From Hydrogenophaga sp. (lineage in GTDB: Bacteria; Pseudomonadota; Gammaproteobacteria; Burkholderiales; Burkholderiaceae_C): a DNA stretch of 64,000 nt. Made by a program: the position numbers and the translations under genes. Location: contig JAURYH010000025.1 of NCBI GenBank assembly GCA_030653975.1, forward strand, positions 1 through 64,000, given 5' to 3'. Positions 57,645 through 64,000 of the stretch are shown here, piece by piece (position 1 is the first letter of the stretch; every line of letters starts with the position of its first letter). Below the pieces are notes generated by a model. The model was not told where the DNA came from and did not search any database. It saw only the letters and a list, made by a program, of their open reading frames with translations.

Positions 57645-58325
57645 ATGGATTTCCTGGACTGGGTGCGCGGCCCGCTGCTGGCGCTGTCGCTTTTCATTTT
57701 TGTCGCGGGCGTCGCCTGGCGGTTGCTGGCGCTGTGGCGCCTGCCCCACATGGCTGCGCCCGGCGCGCCCGAACGCCAGCCCTTCGGCACCGGTGCGGCG
57801 CTGGGCGCCGCCTTCACCCGCATGCTGCCGCGCGGCGGTTTTCACCCGAGCGCCACGCTCGTCACCGTGAACCCTTATGTGTTTCACATCGGGCTCGTGG
57901 TGGTGGTTTTCGGCTATGCGCCCCACATCGCCTTCATCCGCCGCCTGACCGGCCTGTCGTGGCCCGCCTTCCCCGACGCCGTGATGTACGCCGCGGCGGC
58001 GGCCACCATCGTGTCGCTGCTGATGGCCTTGATGTTCCGCCTGACCGATCCGGTGCTGAAACGGATCTCGACCGCCGACGACTGGATCACCTGGGTGATC
58101 ACCTTCCTGCCCCTCGTCACCGGCATGGCGGTGATCGGCGATCCGTCTTCGACCATCCTGGCGCGTGACCACGTGATCTACCGCGACCCGCTGGCGGTGC
58201 ACCTGCTGACGCTGGAGTTGCTGCTGATCTGGTTTCCGTTCGGCAAGCTGATGCACGCCTTCCTGTTCCTGCCGGCGCGCATGCAGCTGGCCACGTTCTT
58301 TGGCCGTCGCGGGGTGCGCTCATGA
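57645..58325 (+). CDS. NarI-like membrane cytochrome b subunit
   Basis: The 226-residue protein has about five hydrophobic helices, with paired histidines suited to heme b ligation ([19 protein letters not shown] and [12 protein letters not shown] / KLMHAFLF). It resembles the NarI gamma subunit and DsrM/HmeC/TmcC cytochromes. No narGHJ is present. ATGA coupling to the Fe-S protein gene following shows that it is the membrane partner of that protein, exchanging electrons with quinone. Confidence 0.82.
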   Translation: MDFLDWVRGPLLALSLFIFVAGVAWRLLALWRLPHMAAPGAPERQPFGTGAALGAAFTRMLPRGGFHPSATLVTVNPYVFHIGLVVVVFGYAPHIAFIRRLTGLSWPAFPDAVMYAAAAATIVSLLMALMFRLTDPVLKRISTADDWITWVITFLPLVTGMAVIGDPSSTILARDHVIYRDPLAVHLLTLELLLIWFPFGKLMHAFLFLPARMQLATFFGRRGVRS

Positions 58326-59656
58326 TCAACATGGATGTGTTCCATGGCTTTCTGCAAGCCATCCACCACCTGCCGGAGATGGCGCAGCCCGATGCGCTGA
58401 CCGATGCCGAACGCCTGGGCCGCGCCAAGGCGGTCATGCGGGCCAAGACCGACCGCGGTCTGGCGCTCGACCTGGAGGCCTGCGTGAACTGCGGTTACTG
58501 CTCGGAAGCCTGCCACTTCTACCAGAGCACGAACGACCCGAAATACAGCCCCAGCCGCAAGCTGGACCTGCTGCGCCGGGTGCACGCGCGCGAGACCTCG
58601 GCTTTTGCGCCCCTCAAGCGCCTGTTCCTGCCCGACATCACGCTCGACGACCTCAAGGAATGGCAGGAGCTGGTCTACGACTCGTGCACCGAGTGCGGGC
58701 GCTGCAGCATGATCTGCCCGATGGGGGTCAACACCGCGCGCGGTGTGAACGTGATGCGCGAAGCGTTGTTCGAGGCCGGACTGGCGCCCCTGGAGTTGAC
58801 GGCGGTCGCGCAGGAACAGGCCGGCCGGGGCACGGTGTTCGGCGTCGGCCCCGCCGAGCTCCGGCAGACGGTGGACCTGCTGCGCGCCCAGGGCATCACG
58901 ATACCGCTGGACGAACCGCAGGCCGACCTGATGCTCGTGACCACGGTGATCGATGTGCTGCTCTACCAGGACGCGCTGGCCGCCACGGCGCGCATCCTCA
59001 ACCACCTGGGCGTGCGCTGGACCCTGCGCAGCGCGGGTTTTGAGGCAGCGAACTTCGGCCTGCTCTCCGGCAGCGAATCGCTGCAGAAAGCGGCCAGCCA
59101 GCGCCTGATCGACGAGGCGCTGGCCATCGGCGCCAAGACCGTCATCCTGCCGGAGTGCGGGCACGCCTACCCGGCGCTGCGCTGGGAAGCGCGGCTCGCC
59201 AACGGCCAGCCGCTGCCCTTCGAAGTGCTGGCGGCGTCCGAATTCGTGGGGCGCGAAATCACCGCCGGGCGGCTTCGGCTGCTGCCACCCGAAGACCCCA
59301 GCCGCAAGATCACCTACCACGACGCCTGCAAGCTGGCCCGGCACGGTGGCGTGGTGGACGAGCCGCGCGCGGCGCTGAAAGCCCTGGGCATGGACCTGCG
59401 CGAAACCACGCCCACGGCCGAACAGAACTGGTGTTGCGGCGGCGGCGCGGGGGTGTTCCTGATCAACCGCGCCGAGGGCTTGCGGCACCAGGCCTGGGGC
59501 ATCAAGCGCGAGCAGATCGACGCCACCGGGGCCGACACGGTGGTGGTGTCCTGTGGCAGTTGCCGCCTGAATGTGATGGCGGGCGCCGAAGCCGATGCCT
59601 GGCCCACGAAGATTGAAAGCGTGGTCGAAATGGTGGCCCGGCAGTTGCCCGCCTGA
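58322..59656 (+). CDS. HdrD/DsrK-like Fe-S protein with CCG domains
   Basis: The 444-residue protein has two 4Fe-4S motifs, Cys54/57/60/64 (CVNCGYCSEAC) and Cys122/125/128/132 (CTECGRCSMIC), followed by two cysteine-rich CCG domains (LPECGHAYPALRW about residue 280, and NWCCGGGAGVFL with VVSCGSCRLNVM). This is the heterodisulfide-reductase subunit D/DsrK layout, also found in glycolate and lactate oxidase partners. With the NarI-like subunit it forms a two-component membrane redox module whose substrate is not evident. Confidence 0.85.
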   Translation: MINMDVFHGFLQAIHHLPEMAQPDALTDAERLGRAKAVMRAKTDRGLALDLEACVNCGYCSEACHFYQSTNDPKYSPSRKLDLLRRVHARETSAFAPLKRLFLPDITLDDLKEWQELVYDSCTECGRCSMICPMGVNTARGVNVMREALFEAGLAPLELTAVAQEQAGRGTVFGVGPAELRQTVDLLRAQGITIPLDEPQADLMLVTTVIDVLLYQDALAATARILNHLGVRWTLRSAGFEAANFGLLSGSESLQKAASQRLIDEALAIGAKTVILPECGHAYPALRWEARLANGQPLPFEVLAASEFVGREITAGRLRLLPPEDPSRKITYHDACKLARHGGVVDEPRAALKALGMDLRETTPTAEQNWCCGGGAGVFLINRAEGLRHQAWGIKREQIDATGADTVVVSCGSCRLNVMAGAEADAWPTKIESVVEMVARQLPA

Positions 59657-59681
59657 CCCTCCAGCGCCCGGCTCCATGATC

Positions 59682-59703
59682 GGCGCCGGCCCTGGCCGGT
59701 GCC
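59682..59703. repeat. GC-rich hairpin after the HdrD-like gene
   Basis: GGCGCCGGCC pairs with GGCCGGTGCC (one G-T) around a CT loop. It lies 25 bases after the stop with no following T-run, so it may stabilise the 3' end rather than terminate. Confidence 0.5.
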
Positions 59704-59870
59704 GACCCGCCACCGGCGTGGGGGCGGGCCTTTGGCGCACAATACCGGCTTGCTTCAACACCCCACCGGTATGAGGCTGGTTGCCCAGCCAGCCGCGTGC
59801 GGCCCGACCTGTGTCTTCAACGTCTTCTTCCCCCGTTTCCAGCGATGTTCCCGCCCCCGATGCCAACCGC

Positions 59871-61061
59871 ATGACGGGTGAAGAGCGGCGTGCCAGCGGC
59901 GCGCTGGCGCTGGTGTTCGCGCTGCGCATGCTGGGCCTGTTCATCGTGCTGCCGGTGTTCGCGCTCGAAGCCGCGCGCCTGCCCGGCGGCGACGACCCGG
60001 CGCGGGTGGGTTTCGCCATGGGCCTGTACGGTCTGACGCAGGCGTTCCTGCAGATTCCTTTCGGCATCGCCTCCGACCGCTTCGGCCGCAAGCCCACCAT
60101 CGTGGCCGGTCTGCTGGTGTTTGCCGTGGGCAGCGCCATCGCCGCCTGGGCGCCCGACCTCACCTGGCTCGCAGCAGGCCGCGCGGTGCAGGGTGCGGGC
60201 GCGATCTCGGCCGCGGTCACCGCCTTCCTGGCCGACGTGACGCGCGACAGCGTGCGCACCAAGGCCATGGCGATGGTGGGCGCGAGCATCGCGCTGATGT
60301 TCGCGCTCTCGCTGGTGATCGCCCCGCTGCTGGCGGGCTGGGTCGGCCTGCCGGGCATCTTTCTCATGACCTGCACGCTGGCGCTGCTGGGCATCGCCGT
60401 GGTGCTGTGGGTGGCGCCGCCCGAACCGCGTGTGCACCGGCCGTCGGACATGCAGCAGGTGCGCAGCGGGCTCGGCGAGGCCCTGCGCCACGCCGGCCTG
60501 CTGCGCCTGAACCTGGGTGTGTTCGTACTGCACGCGGTGCAGCTCGCGATGTGGATGGCTGTGCCCGCGATGCTGGTGCAGGCCGGTCTCGCCAAAGCCG
60601 ACCATTGGCAGGTCTACCTGCCGGCGGTGGTGGCTTCGCTGCTGGTCATGGGTGGCGTGCTGTTCCCGATGGAGCGCAAAGGCCATCTGCGCACCGCCTT
60701 TCTGATCGCCATCGCACTCATCGGCGTCGTGCAGATCGGCCTGTGGTGGCTGGCAGGCAGCGGGGAAGCGCCGGGTCTGTGGGCGCTGGGTGCCCTGATG
60801 TTCGTTTTCTTCATCGGCTTCAACACCCTGGAAGCCAGCCAGCCCAGCCTGGTGTCCAGGCTGGCGCCGGCGCAGGCGCGCGGCGCGGCGCTGGGCGTTT
60901 ACAACACGCTGCAGTCGGTGGGCTTTTTCGTCGGTGGCGCGGTGGGGGGGTGGCTGGCGCGTGCGCACGGCGCCTCCGGCCTGTTCGCCGTCTGTGCGCT
61001 GGCCACCCTGGTGTGGTTCGTTGCGGCCTGGCCCATGCAGGCGCCTGCCACCAAACACTGA
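59871..61061 (+). CDS. MFS transporter (YajR-like)
   Basis: The 396-residue protein has 12 hydrophobic helices and the MFS motif A as GIASDRFGRKPTIVAG after helix 2. LRMLGLFIVLPVFALEA at the N terminus is typical of the uvrA-adjacent MFS family of betaproteobacteria. ATG at 59871 is used; a TTG at 59781 would add 30 Ser/Pro-rich residues. Substrate unknown. It converges with the ClC gene. Confidence 0.87.
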   Translation: MTGEERRASGALALVFALRMLGLFIVLPVFALEAARLPGGDDPARVGFAMGLYGLTQAFLQIPFGIASDRFGRKPTIVAGLLVFAVGSAIAAWAPDLTWLAAGRAVQGAGAISAAVTAFLADVTRDSVRTKAMAMVGASIALMFALSLVIAPLLAGWVGLPGIFLMTCTLALLGIAVVLWVAPPEPRVHRPSDMQQVRSGLGEALRHAGLLRLNLGVFVLHAVQLAMWMAVPAMLVQAGLAKADHWQVYLPAVVASLLVMGGVLFPMERKGHLRTAFLIAIALIGVVQIGLWWLAGSGEAPGLWALGALMFVFFIGFNTLEASQPSLVSRLAPAQARGAALGVYNTLQSVGFFVGGAVGGWLARAHGASGLFAVCALATLVWFVAAWPMQAPATKH

Positions 61062-61087
61062 ACGCTGCTGGTCGCCTGGGGTCTGAT

Positions 61088-62509
61088 TCAGTCCAGCCGG
61101 GGCGGTGGCCCCTGGGCGGGCGGCGCATCGGTGGACGCTGTCGAATCTTGCCCGGCGGCCGCCTCGGCTGCGGCGGTGCGGGCGTGGTGTTCGCGGGTCG
61201 GTCGCAACATCAAGGCGGACAGCGTCCCGTACAGTGGACGGCTGATCAGGCGTGAGATCAGGCTCGCCAGCATGGCCGCGGCCATCAGGCTCAGCACCAT
61301 GGGGCGTCCGTCAATCATCTCCATCACGATGATGAACGAGGTGAGCGGTGCTTGTGTCGTCGCGGCGAGAAAGGCGGCCATGCCCATCGCGATCAGGGCG
61401 GGGGCCAGCGCGCTGGCACTGTTGCCGGCCACCAGTTGGGCCACGTCGTGCCCGACGCCGGCGCCAATGGACAAGGACGGCGCGAAGATGCCGCCCGGTA
61501 CGCCGCTCCAGCTGGTGACCCAGGTGGCCACGAATTTCAGCAGCACATACAGGCGAGAGATGTCGCTTTCGCCGGCGAGCATGTTGCGCACCTCTTCCGC
61601 GCCAGCACCAAATGTGGCGCCGCCCGTGGCCAGACCGATGATGGCCACCACCAGGCCACAGGCCGCGGCAAAACGCACCGGGAACCGTTTGCGGAACGCG
61701 CTGAAGCGGTCTGGCATGCCGGTCAACGAAGCGGCCAGCAAACGGGAAAAGAGCCCGCCCAAGACCCCGCAGAGCACCACCACCAACACGCCGGGCAACA
61801 ACGCGCCCCAGCCGAACCGGGGCACGGCGATCGAGCCGAAATAGGTGAGGTTGCCGAAGGCCGAGATACTGACCAGACCAGCCAGCACGATGGCGGCGAT
61901 GATGAGCCCGTTGTTGCGCGCTTCGAGCTTTTTGGAGAGCTCCTCGATGGCGAACACCACGCCGGCCAGTGGCGCGTTGAACGCGGCCGCGATGCCGGCC
62001 GCGCCACCCGCCACCAGCAGCGCCCGTTCGCTCATCACCGAACCCGGGCGCAGCCAGCGCCGCGCGTCGTGCATGACACCTGCGGCCACCTGCACCGAAG
62101 GGCCTTCGCGCCCGGCCGACAACCCGCCCAGCAGGCTCAGCGAGCCGAGAACAATTTTTGCGAAGGTCAGCCGCAGCGACACGAAGCGGTGCCGTGAGTC
62201 CCGGGGCAGCAGGGGATCGAGCGCCGTCATGACCTGGGGAATGCCCGAGCCCGCCGCCCCTGGAAAATAGCGGCGTGTGCACCACACGATGAACGCCGTC
62301 AAGGCCGGTGTCCAGATCAGGACCACCCAGGGCGCCGCGGCGTAGAGGTGCATGAACCACTCGAAGGCGGTCTCGCTCAACAGCGTGAACAGGACCACGC
62401 ACAGGCCAGCCAGGATGGCGTAGCCCAGTACCACGGTGCGGTCCAGCCACGCGCGACCGTCGGACAGTTCGTCCTGCAGGTTTTGAAAGAAATCGGGTTC
62501 GCGGTTCAT
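61088..62509 (-). CDS. ClC family chloride channel or transporter
   Basis: The 473-residue protein has the ClC selectivity-filter motifs [29 protein letters not shown] and [19 protein letters not shown], in that order. The Glu in GREGP is the gating glutamate, as in H+/Cl- exchangers. A second gating Glu (Glu203 in EcClcA) was not located with confidence, so channel or exchanger cannot be decided. ATG at 62509 is preferred to one at 62569. It diverges from ssb. Confidence 0.9.
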   Translation of the reverse strand: MNREPDFFQNLQDELSDGRAWLDRTVVLGYAILAGLCVVLFTLLSETAFEWFMHLYAAAPWVVLIWTPALTAFIVWCTRRYFPGAAGSGIPQVMTALDPLLPRDSRHRFVSLRLTFAKIVLGSLSLLGGLSAGREGPSVQVAAGVMHDARRWLRPGSVMSERALLVAGGAAGIAAAFNAPLAGVVFAIEELSKKLEARNNGLIIAAIVLAGLVSISAFGNLTYFGSIAVPRFGWGALLPGVLVVVLCGVLGGLFSRLLAASLTGMPDRFSAFRKRFPVRFAAACGLVVAIIGLATGGATFGAGAEEVRNMLAGESDISRLYVLLKFVATWVTSWSGVPGGIFAPSLSIGAGVGHDVAQLVAGNSASALAPALIAMGMAAFLAATTQAPLTSFIIVMEMIDGRPMVLSLMAAAMLASLISRLISRPLYGTLSALMLRPTREHHARTAAAEAAAGQDSTASTDAPPAQGPPPRLD

Positions 62510-62642
62510 GTCGGGCTGCTGCCATTGTGGCATCGGGTGGATTGCCACGCCGACCATCGCATGCGGCACAATTGCGGCAGGCAGTTCGGCAGCGCACGGT
62601 TACCCCGACCCGCTGCTCTCTTCAGATACTCCAAGGAATTCC

Positions 62643-63146
62643 ATGGCATCCGTCAACAAAGTCATTCTCGTCGGCAACTGCGGCCGCGACCCCGAAATCC
62701 GTTACCTGCCCTCGGGCCAGGCCGTGGCCAACGTGAGCGTGGCCACCTCCAGCCGCCGCAAAGACAAGAACAGCGGCGAAACCATTGAAGACACCCAGTG
62801 GCACCGCGTCACCTTCTACGACCGCCTGGCCGAAATCGCTGGTGAATACGTGAAGAAGGGGCGCCCGATCTATGTCGAAGGCCGCCTGAAATACGGCACC
62901 TATGTGGACAAGACCACCGGCGTGGAAAAGAACACCGTGGACATCATCGCCACCGAACTGCAACTGCTCGGCGGCCGCGAAGGCATGGGCGGGGGTGACG
63001 AAGGCGGCGGCGGTGGTGGTTATTCGCGCCCGGCACCGGCCTCGCGCCCGGCCCCGCCCGCAGCCCGCCCGGCACCGGCACCGGCCCCCGCCGCGGCCCG
63101 CCCGGCCAGTGGTTTCGACGACATGGACGACGACATCCCGTTCTGA
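62643..63146 (+). CDS. ssb: Single-stranded DNA-binding protein
   Basis: The 167-residue protein has the OB-fold ([53 protein letters not shown]) over residues 1-110, a Gly- then Pro/Ala-rich linker and the acidic tip DDMDDDIPF that recruits repair and replication partners. AAGGAA precedes the ATG. Placement near uvrA and an MFS gene is usual in related bacteria. Confidence 0.96.
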   Translation: MASVNKVILVGNCGRDPEIRYLPSGQAVANVSVATSSRRKDKNSGETIEDTQWHRVTFYDRLAEIAGEYVKKGRPIYVEGRLKYGTYVDKTTGVEKNTVDIIATELQLLGGREGMGGGDEGGGGGGYSRPAPASRPAPPAARPAPAPAPAAARPASGFDDMDDDIPF

Positions 63147-63165
63147 CGTTTCACGATCCCTGATG

Positions 63166-63189
63166 CCACGTCTGTCCTCCCGGACGTGG
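63166..63189. repeat. Hairpin between ssb and its terminator
   Basis: CCACGTC (63166-63172) pairs with GACGTGG (63183-63189) across a 10-base loop, 20 bases after the ssb stop. With the next hairpin it forms a tandem 3' structure. Confidence 0.55.
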
Positions 63190-63197
63190 CCTTCACA

Positions 63198-63228
63198 ACC
63201 CGCCCGGCGTGAGCCCGGCGGGTTTTTC
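63198..63228 (+). terminator. Rho-independent terminator after ssb
   Basis: ACCCGCC pairs with GGCGGGT, with an inner GGC/GCC stem, a GTGA loop and one mismatch, followed by TTTTTCTT. It ends the ssb transcript. Confidence 0.75.
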
Positions 63229-63253
63229 TTCGGCCTGACACAGGCTGTCACAT

Positions 63254-63269
63254 CTGGCAGTGCTGCCAG
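63254..63269. promoter_or_regulatory. CTGGCAG-TG-CTGCCAG dyad upstream of the bd-oxidase-like gene
   Basis: A perfect 7-bp inverted repeat with a 2-bp spacer is flanked by direct GCTGTCA copies (63244-63250 and 63286-63292), 42 bp apart. It lies about 100 bp before the sigma-54-like promoter, where activator sites are normally found. The cognate regulator is unknown. The gene-free stretch 63147-63446 holds these elements and the ssb terminator. Confidence 0.5.
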
Positions 63270-63365
63270 GCGGTCGACTGCATAAGCTGTCAGTTATGTT
63301 TGAGATGAATCAAGTCAGGCTCCGCAAGTCATTGATTTATAAGGCGTAATGACAAATCAGTCGTC

Positions 63366-63381
63366 TGGCACGCTTCTTGTT
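63366..63381 (+). promoter_or_regulatory. Sigma-54 (-24/-12) promoter candidate
   Basis: TGGCACG-CTTC-TTGTT matches the RpoN consensus TGGCACG-N4-TTGCW with a GG-N10-G(T/C) core; only the C of the -12 GC is changed to T. It lies 66 bp before the start codon at 63447. Confidence 0.5.
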
Positions 63382-63446
63382 CTCTGATATTTCGACCACC
63401 GGGCGGGCATCCCCCCGCCGTGGCCCCGCAGAGGACGACAAAGCTC

Positions 63447-64000
63447 ATGGACATGATTGGTCTGTACCCCACCTGGTTCGAACCGGGGGTGGGCAGCGGA
63501 TGGATCGTCGGCTTCATTGCCACGATCCACGTGCTGTTTTCCCACACCTCGGTCGGCGCCGCGATCTTTTTCGCCTGGCTGGCCAACCATGCGCACCGAA
63601 ACCACAAACCCGAGCTGCTGGAATTCATCAAGCGCTACGGCCTGTTCCTGCTGGTGTTCAGCTACGTGCTGGGCTCCATCACCGGCCCGGGCATCTGGTA
63701 CTCCACCACGGTGGCCAGCCCGCGCGGCATCTCGGCGCTGATCCACAGCTTTGTCTGGATGTGGGCCACCGAGTGGGTGTTCTTCGTGATCGAGGTGGTG
63801 GGCGTCTACATGCTGGTCTACCTGGTCGGCAAGATCGATGTGAAGACGCACACCCGCATCGCGGTCATCTTCGGTCTCACGTCCTACACCACCATGCTGG
63901 TGATCGTGGGCATCCTGAGCTTCATGATGTGGCCGGGCAAGGCCGAGTGGAGCCAGACCGGCGGCGTGCTCAACGCCTACTACGGCCCCAACACCTTCGC
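63447..64000 (+). CDS. Cytochrome bd oxidase subunit I-like membrane protein (partial, 3' end cut by window)
   Basis: The visible 184 residues have four to five hydrophobic helices. IATIHVLFSHTSVGAAIF (His28, His33) aligns with the heme-ligand His of CydA helix 1, and FVWMWATEWVFFVIEVVGV with the CydA IEG...FFLEST helix. The MEFQFGT segment of true CydA is replaced by GPGIWYSTTV, so the proton-channel and heme-site Glu is missing. It therefore belongs to a CydA-like, divergent group rather than a classic bd quinol oxidase. The substrate and partner genes lie beyond the window. Confidence 0.6.
   Translation, partial: MDMIGLYPTWFEPGVGSGWIVGFIATIHVLFSHTSVGAAIFFAWLANHAHRNHKPELLEFIKRYGLFLLVFSYVLGSITGPGIWYSTTVASPRGISALIHSFVWMWATEWVFFVIEVVGVYMLVYLVGKIDVKTHTRIAVIFGLTSYTTMLVIVGILSFMMWPGKAEWSQTGGVLNAYYGPNTF

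Overview
The window is GC-rich chromosomal DNA with dense, mostly ATGA-coupled genes. It looks like a member of the Burkholderiales, most likely family Comamonadaceae and plausibly Hydrogenophaga. This rests on the family resemblance of the housekeeping genes, the pyk-fba-purC-purE-purK-sua5 gene set, and dispersed intergenic repeats built from CCCCC/GGGGG and CCGGC/GCCGG hairpins. No rRNA, tRNA, CRISPR array, transposase or phage gene was recognised.

Region 1 (about 0.3-17 kb) reads as a methylated-amine and one-carbon island. LysR and hutG on the minus strand diverge from an ETF-linked FAD amine oxidoreductase, etfBA and hutD. Next come an XRE-cupin regulator and a long plus-strand block: gmaS, mgsABC (N-methylglutamate synthase), dmmABCD (dimethylamine monooxygenase system), purU and folD. 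Together these would take dimethylamine to methylamine, then gamma-glutamylmethylamide, then N-methylglutamate, with the C1 unit leaving on tetrahydrofolate and being released as formate. The usual four-subunit N-methylglutamate dehydrogenase (mgdABCD) is absent. A single FAD oxidoreductase with its own ETF, plus hutG and hutD, occupies that position.

Region 2 (about 17-32 kb) is one co-directional run of 15 minus-strand genes. It starts with allophanate hydrolase (atzF) and a NitT/TauT-type ABC importer. Then follow atzG-atzE-atzH (carboxybiuret or oxalurate type amidase set), a BMP-type ABC importer, a formamidase-like nitrilase and two isochorismatase-fold cysteine hydrolases, one strongly biuret-hydrolase-like. 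It ends with a GntR/FCD regulator. A perfect inverted repeat lies at the start of the run. It looks like uptake and stepwise hydrolysis of a nitrogen-rich carbamoyl compound. No ring-opening enzyme (atzD) is present, so the true substrate is unknown.

Region 3 (about 32-43.6 kb) holds central metabolism: pyk, fba, purC, then an inserted LysR/mmsA/aldo-keto reductase/thioredoxin block, then purE, purK and sua5. Region 4 (about 43.8-54 kb) has a SemiSWEET protein, dacB (PBP4), tsaB-rimI-udg, an EamA transporter, pyrF, two glutathione S-transferases, a CYTH-CHAD protein and a MipA/OmpV outer-membrane protein. Region 5 (54-64 kb) has uvrA, a NarI-like/HdrD-like redox pair, an MFS transporter, a ClC channel, ssb and the start of a cytochrome-bd-subunit-I-like gene behind a sigma-54-like promoter.

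Two families of hairpin-rich repeats sit between genes, several exactly at convergent gene ends, and one repeat has been absorbed into the 3' end of atzE. Two imperfect palindromes fill the first 310 bases, and one of them supplies the hutG stop codon.
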